Shown piece by piece: positions 53,294 through 63,526 of a DNA stretch of 64,000 bases (positions are counted from its first letter, which is position 1; each line of letters opens with the position of its first letter). A model generated the notes under the pieces. The model was given only the letters and a program-made list of their open reading frames with translations. It made no database searches and was not told the origin of the DNA. The stretch covers positions 1 through 64,000 of the forward strand of contig RMBW01000127.1 in assembly GCA_004009845.1 (NCBI GenBank), read 5' to 3'. The translations under genes were made by a program, and so were the position numbers. Origin of the DNA: Davidsoniella eucalypti (taxonomy: Eukaryota > Ascomycota > Sordariomycetes > Microascales > Ceratocystidaceae).

Positions 53294-56011
53294 ATGTCGT
53301 TCCGACCCAAGGGACGTTCGCGTCTTTCCAAGGCCCTGCCGCCGCCTCCTGCACGGGATTCTCCATCTATGCCTACATCTGCCCAGCATCTCTCAACGAC
53401 GCTCAACTCTTCTTCACCCAGCGCAAACACAGCTCTCGATCTGGGCCCGAACTCAGATGCAAGTGTTTCTTATCCTCCAAAGCCTTCTTCCACTCTTTCT
53501 CCTCGGCTGTCTCAAACTCAACCTCCGACACAAACGTCTCGAGCACTGCCCTCATCCCATACTAATGCGGCCTTGGCATCTGCTTCTATAGCTACAGCTG
53601 CTCCGTCATCGTCGTCGTCGTTCTCCCCGTCCCTGAGGCTCAAGTCCAGCACTATGAAGTTCCTCCCGTCTCTGCCTCACAAGCATGCCAAGTCGCCGCG
53701 TGAGAAGACTTCCTTTGCCAAACTGTTCCCCCTGCGGTCGTCGAGTAGGAAAGACAAGGCTGCTGCACCGCAACCTCCTCCTATGTCTATCCCCCGCCGT
53801 CCAGTTCCATTATCCAAGACAGACACCACCGTTTCCGTTTCGCCCACAAAAACCCAAGGCTCTATAAACGACTCTTCGTCCTCTCCGGTTGCTCCCAATA
53901 CTAATACCGCTACCGTCCCGGCACTTCCTCCGCTTCCATCACCCTCCCAAGCTTCTGCTGTATCTAGCACTACACCTAGCACTACACCACCCAACCCTCA
54001 ACCCCCAAATCCTTCGGCGCCCCAGCATCAGCATCAGCAGCAAGGACCTGATGTTTACGGAACTGATCGACTTTCAACCTTCCTCTCTGCATATACACGG
54101 AACTCCGAAGACAACTCATATGTGCCTTCTTCGTCTGACGCCAACACACCACTGACCTCCCAGTCCATTTCCTATAACTATAGCCAAAACGACCTCTCTG
54201 TCTGGTCCGCCACAAAGGATTCCACAATCAGCGACCAAAAGGAAGTGTCTGGCACACCCAAACGTCTTACTCAAAGCGGCGCTGAATACGGCTACGAGAA
54301 TCTTATCTCACAGTACCAAAGCGACTCTCCTAGACTCCAGCCTGCCAATATACTATCTCGCACTCTCCAAGTCCCGTCTGCATCTTCGCCTGGCCTGCCA
54401 AAGTCGCCGCGGTCTGGCTCGTCTGCCAACTTCCTTGGCGTCAGTGGTGCCGCTGCGAACGACAGTGCTGGCGATCGGCCCATCTCTATCATGTCAGATC
54501 TGCTGTCTACATATTCATCTCTTCCTTCAGACGCTCCTCCAACTCCCGTATCCACACACTCGGCTTCACCTTCCGTTGCTGCCTCAGCATCTGCATACAT
54601 GTCACCAGGAACAGCAAACATGCACCTGTCGAGCATTTCTCCCGCAGGACTGCCTGCAAGTGTGAACCCAACTTCCTCTCCTTCGCAGCTGGGATCGCCA
54701 AATGCTGATTCCAACCCTCAAATCTGGCGCCGCCGGTCGGTTAAGAACGAACTCCCGCTTCAAGTCGCAAGCCTTTCTTTGTCTGGTTCTTCATCCTCCG
54801 GCTCGAACATAGATACCACCAGAAACCTGGCTAATAGCGACGTTTCACAAACTCTGCCAACCGTAGAGCAGCCACCAAAACCTGTACCGCCTTTTGCCGG
54901 ACTCGGCGGTCTTCCTGGCCGCAATATCAGACCGAATCAATCCAAGCCGGCTGTACTGAAACAACAGGCCCAAAAACCAGCTGTATCTTCTTCGACGACT
55001 TCTTCTATCTCGCCGGACTCCATGGGCCAGTCCTCTAGTACACCGAAGGGCAAGGAGCAAGCTAACCCAGCGCTACAAAACGAAGCCACCATCAAGCGCC
55101 TCCCTACCCCAGACTACGAGCGTGAGGATATCCAGACTCCCATCGTCGATGGCATTGTATCACCTATATCGCCGGCATCCTCCCCCAAGGAAGAAACTGT
55201 TGATGGCATCAAACATGTTGATGTCGCTCCAGCACCGCCCCCAAAGCCTACTATCGCGCGCAAGGCAGCCGCCGTTTCGTCTCAAACAGAGGCTAGCTCG
55301 AACTCTGGATTAGCCCAGCCGCAGCAACAGGCTGCAGCTGTTCCCAACCCTGTCATCGAGGCTGCTACAGTGGCTCCGCAAAGCCCATCCAAGGCTCCCG
55401 GGCCGACTCAATCTGCGATGCCGGTACAGGCTCAAGTGTCAGTACCACCGTCGACACAGAAGCAGCAACCTGCCACTGTCACACAGCCAGATCCTAGACT
55501 TGTGAACCAGAATACCGTCCTTCGTCAAGCTTCTACACATATGAGACAGCCAGGCCCAGGATTACAACAACAACAACAACAACATGGAGGCCATACACGT
55601 ACTGGCTCAGTCGTCTACAAGGAAGTAGACTACAGCACTCTCCCATCGCCACCAGCTGCAGCGTTGTACTTCCCTACTCAGCCTCCACTGAACTTACCAC
55701 CAGGAGCACCGACTCCGGCGCCAGAACTGAAGGCTGGCCATCATGACTGTCTGCATCGTCACCGCAGTCTGATCCGGGTCAGCAATAGGCATTATCCTCT
55801 GACGTGCCAGACGTGCAAACGTGCTGACACAGAGGAGTTTGCTCGCTGCACGTGGTGTGCTTTGCGTATCTGTGCTCCGTGTGCCATGTCTCTGCGCAAC
55901 CATCGTAATGACCTGGGACAAATGCTGGAGTCATTCAAGAAGAATGGCGTTGAACTCCCAGCCAACTATTCGGCTTCAGCTGCTGCCAATCCTACGGCTA
56001 TACCGGCCTAG
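53294..56011 (+). CDS. Uncharacterised 905-aa protein with C-terminal Cys-rich module
   Basis: Single exon. Residues 1-800 are Ser/Pro/Gln-rich and likely disordered, with a basic stretch MKFLPSLPHKHAKSPREKTSFAKLF near 115-140 and a glutamine run at about 757. The end carries a compact module: DCLHRHRSLIRVSNRHYPLTCQTC (C838/C841), RCTWC (C852/C855), ICAPC (C860/C863), plus C819 and several histidines, suggesting two zinc ions, followed by a helix LGQMLESFKKNGVEL. The architecture, a long disordered scaffold with a small zinc-binding end, is seen in fungal hypothetical proteins but I cannot name a family or role. The ATG at 53294 fits: a C/T-rich leader precedes it. Confidence 0.75.
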   Translation: MSFRPKGRSRLSKALPPPPARDSPSMPTSAQHLSTTLNSSSPSANTALDLGPNSDASVSYPPKPSSTLSPRLSQTQPPTQTSRALPSSHTNAALASASIATAAPSSSSSFSPSLRLKSSTMKFLPSLPHKHAKSPREKTSFAKLFPLRSSSRKDKAAAPQPPPMSIPRRPVPLSKTDTTVSVSPTKTQGSINDSSSSPVAPNTNTATVPALPPLPSPSQASAVSSTTPSTTPPNPQPPNPSAPQHQHQQQGPDVYGTDRLSTFLSAYTRNSEDNSYVPSSSDANTPLTSQSISYNYSQNDLSVWSATKDSTISDQKEVSGTPKRLTQSGAEYGYENLISQYQSDSPRLQPANILSRTLQVPSASSPGLPKSPRSGSSANFLGVSGAAANDSAGDRPISIMSDLLSTYSSLPSDAPPTPVSTHSASPSVAASASAYMSPGTANMHLSSISPAGLPASVNPTSSPSQLGSPNADSNPQIWRRRSVKNELPLQVASLSLSGSSSSGSNIDTTRNLANSDVSQTLPTVEQPPKPVPPFAGLGGLPGRNIRPNQSKPAVLKQQAQKPAVSSSTTSSISPDSMGQSSSTPKGKEQANPALQNEATIKRLPTPDYEREDIQTPIVDGIVSPISPASSPKEETVDGIKHVDVAPAPPPKPTIARKAAAVSSQTEASSNSGLAQPQQQAAAVPNPVIEAATVAPQSPSKAPGPTQSAMPVQAQVSVPPSTQKQQPATVTQPDPRLVNQNTVLRQASTHMRQPGPGLQQQQQQHGGHTRTGSVVYKEVDYSTLPSPPAAALYFPTQPPLNLPPGAPTPAPELKAGHHDCLHRHRSLIRVSNRHYPLTCQTCKRADTEEFARCTWCALRICAPCAMSLRNHRNDLGQMLESFKKNGVELPANYSASAAANPTAIPA

Positions 56012-57127
56012 GGAGGGGGGATGTGTTTTCTCTGATTATGGCCTATCCATGGCATAGTGGCACATTGAACTCACCTTGGCCACTCCCAATCGAAGAATTA
56101 ATCTTTCTTTTGTATACACACGCAGCACCTACATCTGTACAGGATTTAGGGCGGCTTTCTTTCTTATATCTCACTATCATTTGCATTTTATACACTTTTT
56201 GGTCCTTTTCTGTTGATCATTTTAGGGGAGAATATATCCAGCTGAATTTTACACATTAGCATTGCAAATTTACTATCATTTCTCGATGGCTACTCTTTGT
56301 GGTTTTTTTCTTGCATGAAATCGTGCCCGAATTAACTGTCGTAATATTCATGTATGTGTGTAAGCGACTATCAAACCAACCAAACTTGTAGTGATGCATA
56401 TATAGTAATATCAGTGGCTTTTTTTCTATGTAATCCATCCGGCCTAATACAGAAAATATCAAAAATCGATGCCTCGATCGAGCCATTTCTGATTCCTGTC
56501 ACATGCCTGTTAGAGACCTCTCTAGTGCTTAGTTCTAGTTCCAGCTGTATCTGTCTCTGTATGTCGTTGATCTTCAGGGACTTGTTCAGGGACTTGGCGA
56601 GCAAGTACAGAAGCCTTTTTGGGCAGTTAGTGCTTGCACCATACTGCAGAAACAGGGGGGGGGAGGGCTTAAGATCAAACTCTCAACTTTACAGCTGGAA
56701 TTACTTGTATTTTCCTCGACTGATTCATCGCAATTGTGAAGCCTCGAGAAACAACATTTGATGTTAGCCTCGTAGTGTTGCCTTCGATAGGAACTAAGAA
56801 GGGGGGGGATTCAAGCTCCTCAGTACGACGTTAGAAGCGATAGTTCGATGGTAAGTAAAAATAAAAATAAAAATAAAATAAATAAAAAAGACAGCGACAA
56901 GCTCCCTTTGATTGAAGCTCCTGAAGCTCCTTCTAACTGCACCAACTTGTAGGGCTCCATGCAGGAGATTCCAAACACGTTACGACGCCCCATCAGTAGT
57001 ACTTTTTTGTTCCTTTTTTTTTTCTCTCATGAGATCCGACAACGATACCAAGGCTTTTTTTTAAATTTTATTTTAAAAAAAATCCCAATTCCCAGTTTCA
57101 CCCATCTCAACCAACGTCGCTGCTGCC
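56012..57127. other. Intergenic region
   Basis: 3' flank, then promoter of the next gene. Contains G runs (GGGGGGGGAGGG near 56656, GGGGGGGG near 56802) and a run of AAAATAAAAATAAA near 56865. No gene. Confidence 0.5.
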
Positions 57128-58798
57128 ATGTCGTCAGCCTCGGCTACTTCACGCCTGCCAGGGCGCTCACGATCTCTTCGCAAGCCAACAGCCGCCGCCC
57201 CTCCAAACATCGTGACCAACGAGTCTATGGGAACGGGGCGGCCCGACCATCGAAATGCGCCACGAATGGTCTCGCCTCGTAAACTAGCCGTGTCTCCAAG
57301 TCGGTTGCCTGTCAAGCCACCATCGCGCATAGCCACAGCGCCTACTCGCAGCTCGGCATCTTCATCATCCGCTACTGCCAGTGCTGGTACTAGTACTACT
57401 GGTAGTACTCGAGTATTACGATCAGCCACTGCCCACGCGAATTCGGCGGCTAGAGAGACCGGAAATGTCCTCTCACGCTCGCCCTCCGCCAAAGAACCGG
57501 CCGTGCGAGATGGGGCCCGGCACTACCCGCCCTCGTCTTCACGGTCCGTGGCTACGGCCGGCTCGTCTCTCGTCATGATGGCATCTATAGCCCAGGCCTC
57601 GCCCACACCGACGCATAGAAGGGCCAAGTCTGGCGCTGCCGCTGTGCCGGTACCGGGTAGCTTGCGGCCAACATCGGGTGGGTTGTCGTCGACTTCATCG
57701 TCCACTACTACCACTACTACTACTACTACTCCGTTATCACGCAGCGGAACTGCGCGAGCTCCTAAGCCGCGGGCAATGTCACACCATGCAAGTCTCAAGC
57801 CTTCAGTCCCAACACCAGCACCTAGTCTGCCTTCGGCTAGAACAATGACGACGTCTTCTTCTTCTTCTTCTTCTTCTCCAATAGCAACGAAGAAAGATAC
57901 GGCAGCAGCAACAGCAGCTCTACGGCCACGGCCGGCATTCAATACTCTCCAGCAACATTACTCTCCAGCCAAGGGGGGACCAACGAAGCCATTGACATCG
58001 GCAATCATGGCGCCTCCATCGCCTTCCAAGTTACCAGGCAATATTGCCATCAGCGCAGAGACCAGTCGTCGCCAGAACGAACTTCTTCTCTTGCATCTCT
58101 TACACAAGGACTCCGCTGTCGTGGTCCAGGCATGGCGCGAAAGTGCGCGAGATACACTAGGCCACCGCTTCCAGCAACTCAAACTGGACAGCGACGAGCT
58201 ATCAACCGCTGAAGCTAATCGCACCATCACTATGAACGTTCACGCTCTCAAGGCCTGGGCCGATAACGGCGGAGGCTTGTTGGAGGACAAGATTCAGAAG
58301 CTGGATTCTATACTGCTGGGTCTCTGGAACATGTCCGAAACGGGCGGCAAGTATATCCGTGTGGTGCGCAAATTCGAAAGATGGGCAGATCGTATGTCAG
58401 AAATCGAAGAGGCGCGCGATCGAGACGACGGCGATCTCCTATTCGAGAACGGAGAGGTCATCATGGTCGGATCTTTGGATCCAGTATGGCGAGAAGAATG
58501 TATGGCCTTGGGCCGTCGACTAGACGAGTGGCGTAGGCAACTCATGGCTATGGGTGAAATCCACGTGAATTACGGCCCGGAATACGAAGCTCACGGGATA
58601 GAACACCAGCTTTCAAGTGTCGAGAGGGCCTTTATCGGGTGCTCAACTCTCATCAGAGACATGCTGACTGAGCTAGCCGTCATGGAAAAGATAGAAAATG
58701 AAGCTATTCGCCGAGAACAGGATTGGGTTCGTGAGATGCTCGACGAGACATCTACGGCACAGTCTTGCCAAGCAGGAGCTGTTTGGCGAGCAGTGTAG
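57128..58798 (+). CDS. Uncharacterised 556-aa protein, helical C-terminal half
   Basis: Single exon. Residues 1-290 are Ser/Thr/Pro-rich with simple-sequence runs (poly-Thr from (ACT)n at about 57705-57730; poly-Ser from (TCT)n at about 57857). Residues 295-545 look folded and conserved: SRRQNELLLLHLLHKDSAVV, ESARDTLGHRFQQLKLDSDEL, ALKAWADNGGGLLEDKIQKLD, LLGLWNMSETGGKYIRVVRKFERWADRMSEIEEAR, then EECMALGRRLDEWRRQL and LIRDMLTELAVMEKIENEAIRREQDWVREML. The heptad-like pattern suggests a helical bundle or coiled coil. It reminds me of unnamed Pezizomycotina proteins; I do not assign a function. Confidence 0.75.
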   Translation: MSSASATSRLPGRSRSLRKPTAAAPPNIVTNESMGTGRPDHRNAPRMVSPRKLAVSPSRLPVKPPSRIATAPTRSSASSSSATASAGTSTTGSTRVLRSATAHANSAARETGNVLSRSPSAKEPAVRDGARHYPPSSSRSVATAGSSLVMMASIAQASPTPTHRRAKSGAAAVPVPGSLRPTSGGLSSTSSSTTTTTTTTTPLSRSGTARAPKPRAMSHHASLKPSVPTPAPSLPSARTMTTSSSSSSSSPIATKKDTAAATAALRPRPAFNTLQQHYSPAKGGPTKPLTSAIMAPPSPSKLPGNIAISAETSRRQNELLLLHLLHKDSAVVVQAWRESARDTLGHRFQQLKLDSDELSTAEANRTITMNVHALKAWADNGGGLLEDKIQKLDSILLGLWNMSETGGKYIRVVRKFERWADRMSEIEEARDRDDGDLLFENGEVIMVGSLDPVWREECMALGRRLDEWRRQLMAMGEIHVNYGPEYEAHGIEHQLSSVERAFIGCSTLIRDMLTELAVMEKIENEAIRREQDWVREMLDETSTAQSCQAGAVWRAV

Positions 58799-59287
58799 TC
58801 CGATTTCTTTATTACTATATTTATTTCTACCTAGTATATACATTCTCAGACACAACAACACTTTTATTAATGAATGACATGATGGACATATAATTTCACC
58901 ACATAATATCATAACGGCTCTTATTTTGCTTTACTATATGAATTTAGTGATCGAGGACTATAGATAATCTTTATTTGAAAATAGGAATAAGTGACAGAGT
59001 GATGTCAGAGCGCCATGGAGGGGCATGACGTCATCATGAGGGTACATGGAAAGACAGAATTGAGACGTAGTGATCTACGTTGTCTTGTAGGAGATATTAT
59101 AGAAGGTAGAAGGTCGCTATCTCAGTAAGCGTCGTTTTTGATCGTGGTAGCAATAAGTGAAGTGATATGGCAGATATAGAAGTTAGTTGGCATGGGCCAG
59201 CGTGGGCGACATGATGATGGCGAAGTGAAGTAGATGATGTGATGATTAGAGTTAAGTAGTGCCATTTATTCTTGTCGAGCCGAGTGT
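58799..59287. other. Convergent intergenic region
   Basis: 3' ends of the 556-aa gene (+) and the lactonase (-). No gene. Confidence 0.6.
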
Positions 59288-60067
59288 TTACAGTAAGCTC
59301 TTGCGTGGGTACACAACGCCTTCGATAGCAGCATCATCGACAAACCACGAACAACGATCACCGGCAGCTTCGTTGATGATTGCGCAGGGAAGAGCACTGC
59401 TCTGGTCGAATATTTCCTTCATGATAGTCTTCTTTTCACCACCAGTGGCAACAAAGCAGACACGGACAGCGTGGGTGATGACGGGCATAGTGAAGGTGAT
59501 GCGCTGTGGGGGAGGCTTCGGTGAGTCCTCGATAGGAGCAACCCAAGCTGAAGCCTCACGCAGCAGTTCGTGGCCCGGGAATAGCGAGCAAGTGTGTCCA
59601 TCGGGGCCGCAGCCTAGCAGCAAGAGGTCGAATATAGGCAGCTTGACGGAATCGCGGCTGGCAAAGCTCTTGACCAGAGCCTGTTCATACTGGTCGGCGA
59701 GTTCCTGGAGATCGGTAAGGTAGGTGGTGTCGATGGCGCGGACGGCGGGCTGTCCAGTGCCGGCGGGAAGCTTATCGAGGAACTCGGCCTTGAGAAGACC
59801 ATAGTTGGAGTCGGGGTGGTCAAGGGGAACGGCGCGTTCGTCGGCGAAGAAGATCTCCCACTTTGAGAAGTCGAGCATATCGCCAGAGCCTTTGCTGGGA
59901 GCAAGAAGAGCTTGTGCGAGAGTCTTGGGCAGGGAACCGCCTGAGACGGCGATCTTGAAGATGTTGTGCCGGACAAAACCAGTGTTCTGGGCCTGGACAA
60001 TGTAGGATCGCAGCGCCGGCGCCAGGGCGTCGGTACTGGGGAATGAAAAGAGATTGGCTTTGCCCAT
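59288..60067 (-). CDS. 6-phosphogluconolactonase
   Basis: 259 aa. Hydrolyses 6-phosphoglucono-delta-lactone to 6-phosphogluconate, the second step of the oxidative pentose phosphate pathway, in the cytosol. Signatures in order: MGKANLFSFPSTDALAPALR, FKIAVSGGSLPKTLAQAL, WEIFFADERAVPLDHPDSNYGLLKAEFL, FDLLLLGCGPDGHTCSLFPGH, KPPPQRITFTMPVITHAVRV and CAIINEAAGDRCSWFVDDAA. These are the SOL/PGLS family motifs, and length matches. The frame is open 47 codons further upstream, but that extension is Ser/His-rich without family features, so I choose the ATG at 60067. No intron is needed. Confidence 0.95.
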   Translation of the reverse strand: MGKANLFSFPSTDALAPALRSYIVQAQNTGFVRHNIFKIAVSGGSLPKTLAQALLAPSKGSGDMLDFSKWEIFFADERAVPLDHPDSNYGLLKAEFLDKLPAGTGQPAVRAIDTTYLTDLQELADQYEQALVKSFASRDSVKLPIFDLLLLGCGPDGHTCSLFPGHELLREASAWVAPIEDSPKPPPQRITFTMPVITHAVRVCFVATGGEKKTIMKEIFDQSSALPCAIINEAAGDRCSWFVDDAAIEGVVYPRKSLL

Positions 60068-61212
60068 TGTGAAGTTTATATGTAGTGGGTGAGACTGTAA
60101 AGAGTGACGGTTAATAACAAGAGAGAAACAGAAAGAGACCGAGAGTAGTAAACAGAAGGGCTTGTCATACCACTGGATAAGAGAGAATAGCGCACCAGAA
60201 AGAGTCAAGACGGGGAGGGGTAAAACAGTAAAACGTAAAATAGCTAGTGCCGCCGGAGCTTTAGCACGGACTAAATTAGCGATCGCAAAAGAAAAGAACT
60301 AAGCAAAAAAGGAAACAAACCAAAAAACAGAGCTTTGCTTAGTGGATGGAGGGGTAGTGTTCGGTTGGTCTAGTTGGCACAATGACGAATGCGAAAGAGG
60401 ATAAAGAGAAAGAAACGTTAGAGTTACTTTGCAGGAACAGAATAAACAGAACCAAGCTTGTTTTAAATCGCCAACGAAACGCACAATGGTGACTTTTACA
60501 GCTAGAATTGTTTGGCAACTCTACATATTATCAGTCACTCTAAAGATTGATTGTCGGAAAGGGCCACAACCTTTGTCCTTTTGTCATCACAACAAAGTGG
60601 ACAAAAGGTAAAACTGCAATAAGAAGGCACAACATGACTAATCGGAGAGATAAGCCCGTACATCTGTCTGTCTTTTTCACACTCCAGGCACCATAGATTG
60701 TCCAACAAACACAAGATACAGATACAAACTCCGCCCGGGTTATTGCAGAAAACTGCCTATCATGCATATACAACTGTGTTTTTCGTTTCAAAAAAAAAGC
60801 ACACATCCAGTTGTGTGACCGTCCTCAAAACACGTCGTGATTTGTATGCCTAGGGTAGTTTGCATTCGGCTATGTGAGTCACTTGCTTCTAGCGATGCAG
60901 ATGCTGTTTTCGGTTGCCCTGAAAGTCTGGAAGGCTCAATTTTAGTTGCGTCTCTTTTCTCCTCACATGTTCTCAGTGCCTCAGTAGAACTTGTAGGGAG
61001 TTATTCAGTATTCAGGGTCTCATAGTCTCAATTCAAATTCCTATATTGCAACCATTATAAGGCGTTGATAACCCATTTGTACAAACCCTAAGACATAGCA
61101 GAGTTTTCATACTCTTTTGTGTAATTCAAGTGCCCACAGACAACATTTTGCTACGTTAACTTGTTCATGTCTTTAAACAGACAGACGATACCATAAAACC
61201 GCTAATTTCGCT
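60068..61212. promoter_or_regulatory. Divergent promoter region (lactonase / SET gene)
   Basis: 1.1 kb between two divergent genes. No gene or repeat seen. Confidence 0.5.
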
Positions 61213-62853
61213 ATGCCCTCCCTCAAGCTATCCAAGGGAGATTTCCTTGTTCGTCGGAACGTCCTGACTCAGGCATTGGATGAGAGCCCATATGATCCCA
61301 TCAAGTTTCTTGATCGTGCGTCAGTCTACCTCGGGCTCGACTATCCAGACCTAGCTGTCGGCGATGCTTACAGGTCCCTCAACCTCACAGACGATGCTCT
61401 GTATGACAGCTACGAGTACCACGAAGATGTGATCGAGGCACTGGACTACTACATTGATGGACAGATCATCCCTGACGTTCTCAGAGAGAGTGGTCTAGGC
61501 CATCATCTTGCAACGGAAAGCTTTTCTCACGAGAAGTTTGTGACAATCGTGTCGGCCCGTTGCTTTCAGATACTAGCCAAAGGGCTTTGGATCCTAGGTT
61601 GCCTACAAAAGGCCGCCATATTTTGCCAGAGTGGGCTCAAAATCTGTCCCGATAACGCTGAGCTTCTGGATTTTGAATCGCACATTCGAAAAACTGCTGG
61701 CCTGCGTCTCAAGAGAGAAGATGCGCCAGTATCTGAGTACCCTGAGTGGGGCCTTGCGCGGCGAGAAGTCTACCCATGGAACACATACGAGCCTGACCGG
61801 TGTTCTCCCGAAGCACTCGAGCACCTCAATAGAGAACTTGCGTTGATTGCTCCCAAGTGCATCGTGAAAGCCACTGAACTGCGCGTCCTTCACGAGGGCG
61901 TAGCTAAGCTGGATAGCGAGGGCAAACCAATAACGTGCATGCAGCTGGGAGTTTTCGCCAAGGAAGACATCGCTCCAGGCGAGGCTGTGCTCCAGGAACA
62001 CTCGGTGTTGACTGTGAGCAACAGATACAAAGATGCGGTCTGCGATGCTTGCAGTGCAGAGCTTGTGGGCGATAAAACCCCATCTGCCGCTTACTGCGAT
62101 ACTTGTTACGACACTGTGTTCTGTGACGAGGTCTGCCTACAGAGAGCGAAAGAGAAGTATCACAATGCCATTTGCGAAAAAGAGCTGGAGTCAATCGGCC
62201 GCGATGTAGACGCCCAGGAGGCCGACGAAGCTCTACACTTTCTGCTCGTGGCAAGAATCATTGCAATGTCTTTACAACAAGAAGCGCATCCTCTAGAGGT
62301 GCCAGACATCAAATACATATGGGGAGACTTTGTGCCTACGGAAGTGAACGAAGAAGAAGGGGATGCCGAAACATTCGTCAAGACAGCTGGCCGCCCGCCC
62401 AAGGCGTGGTCTCTTCCATTCAACTTCAAGTACAATGTTGAGCTCCCTCTCCACATGCTAGAGAAACTAGACATCGACCCTTACCAGGAATTAAATCAGT
62501 ACGAATTCTGGATGTTTAACTCGCTGTATGCGAAGACTCGTGGGACTGCTTCAGCACGCAAGAACCCTAGAGATGGACGCCCCGAGGTTGCCGCAGTTCA
62601 TCCATTCTGGTGTCTGGCCAACCATGACTGTGATCCCAATGTCACTTGGGAATGGGGCGGCCAGATGACGCTTTGGGCTCGCAAGACTCGAGTTACGGAT
62701 GGCCGTGAAGGCGGCATCAAGAAGGGAGAAGAGATTCTTAACCACTACTGTGATGTGAACTTGCCGGTTCAGGAAAGGCGCGAGTGGGCAAATGGGAGTC
62801 TGGGAGGCTGGTGTATGTGTGCTCGATGCAAACGGGAAGCTGGGGAAATATAA
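61213..62853 (+). CDS. SET-domain protein with TPR-like N-terminus and MYND-like zinc insert
   Basis: Single exon, 546 aa. N-terminal helices (about 1-165) look TPR-like: DESPYDPIKFLDRASVYLGLDYPDLAVGDAYRS and a further pair ending at CLQKAAIFCQSGLKICPDNAELL. The split SET domain starts with LGVFAKEDIAPGEAVLQEHSVLTVSN, followed by a MYND-like zinc insert (CDACSAEL, YCDTCYDTVFCDEVC, YHNAICEKE). It resumes after 300 with WCLANHDCDPNVTWEW (NHxCxPN motif binding the methyl donor) and EILNHYCDVNLPVQERR with catalytic Tyr, then the post-SET WCMCARC. This is the SMYD layout; the likely activity is protein lysine methylation in cytosol or nucleus. The substrate is unknown. Confidence 0.9.
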   Translation: MPSLKLSKGDFLVRRNVLTQALDESPYDPIKFLDRASVYLGLDYPDLAVGDAYRSLNLTDDALYDSYEYHEDVIEALDYYIDGQIIPDVLRESGLGHHLATESFSHEKFVTIVSARCFQILAKGLWILGCLQKAAIFCQSGLKICPDNAELLDFESHIRKTAGLRLKREDAPVSEYPEWGLARREVYPWNTYEPDRCSPEALEHLNRELALIAPKCIVKATELRVLHEGVAKLDSEGKPITCMQLGVFAKEDIAPGEAVLQEHSVLTVSNRYKDAVCDACSAELVGDKTPSAAYCDTCYDTVFCDEVCLQRAKEKYHNAICEKELESIGRDVDAQEADEALHFLLVARIIAMSLQQEAHPLEVPDIKYIWGDFVPTEVNEEEGDAETFVKTAGRPPKAWSLPFNFKYNVELPLHMLEKLDIDPYQELNQYEFWMFNSLYAKTRGTASARKNPRDGRPEVAAVHPFWCLANHDCDPNVTWEWGGQMTLWARKTRVTDGREGGIKKGEEILNHYCDVNLPVQERREWANGSLGGWCMCARCKREAGEI

Positions 62854-63526
62854 GATTTAGTAGGACTTTGTAGGACTCTGTAGGACTTTGTAGGAGTTAC
62901 TAGTGCCACAGGAGATAGAGAAGCAAAAAAAAAAATAGCGCTTTCTGGTTGGTAGATGGAATGAACATGAACATGTCCCTTCACTAAAGTATGCTGTGCC
63001 TTTATGATGAATCACTAGAATGAGTATCAGGGGAGGCGGGGGATATCGGCAAGCCCGGCTCGGTACAATAAACACTTTGAGCCATTAGCTTTACCATAAA
63101 ATATATTTTCCTAGCTCGCCATGAACACATGATCTTAGACAACCTTCGCCTGGAAGATCGACATGTACAAGAGAAGAATCCTCGTACTACCGAGTGATTA
63201 ATCCAAGAGAGCTAATTAATAGGCCTGAGCGTTTTTGGCCCTATAACTTGTGTCATATTTTTTCTTCTTTTTGTCGTTTTGTTTTTTTGGCCTCGGGATT
63301 TGGAAAAATGGGAAATACCGGTGAATGATTATGATGCACGTGTCTATATTAGGCTTCTGAGATGAGACAAGCCAGGCATCCGTTGGTGTTTAGGAAACAT
63401 GCTGTCACTTGGAACAAGGCAATAAATATAGCATGAGACGCTTTAATATTTTGGCATGGCATGGCTAGCCTTTGTAGCCTAACGAGCAAGCAAAAAATAG
63501 AATCGAATTGATGATCAAGAAACAGA
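62854..63526. other. 3' flank, short direct repeats
   Basis: Just after the SET stop, TAGGACTTTGTAGGACTCTG then TAGGACTTTGTAGGAG form about four short direct repeats (62860-62896). The rest shows no gene. Confidence 0.5.

Noticed and set aside
59288..60208. Longer 306-aa lactonase start at 60208
   Set aside because: The extra 47 residues lack family similarity; the ATG at 60067 begins MGKANLFSF, which fits the family start.
62557..62900. Short repeats after the SET stop as a telomere-like or terminator signal
   Set aside because: Only about four TAGGACTTTG units with variation, single locus, not at a chromosome end; plain slippage is enough.
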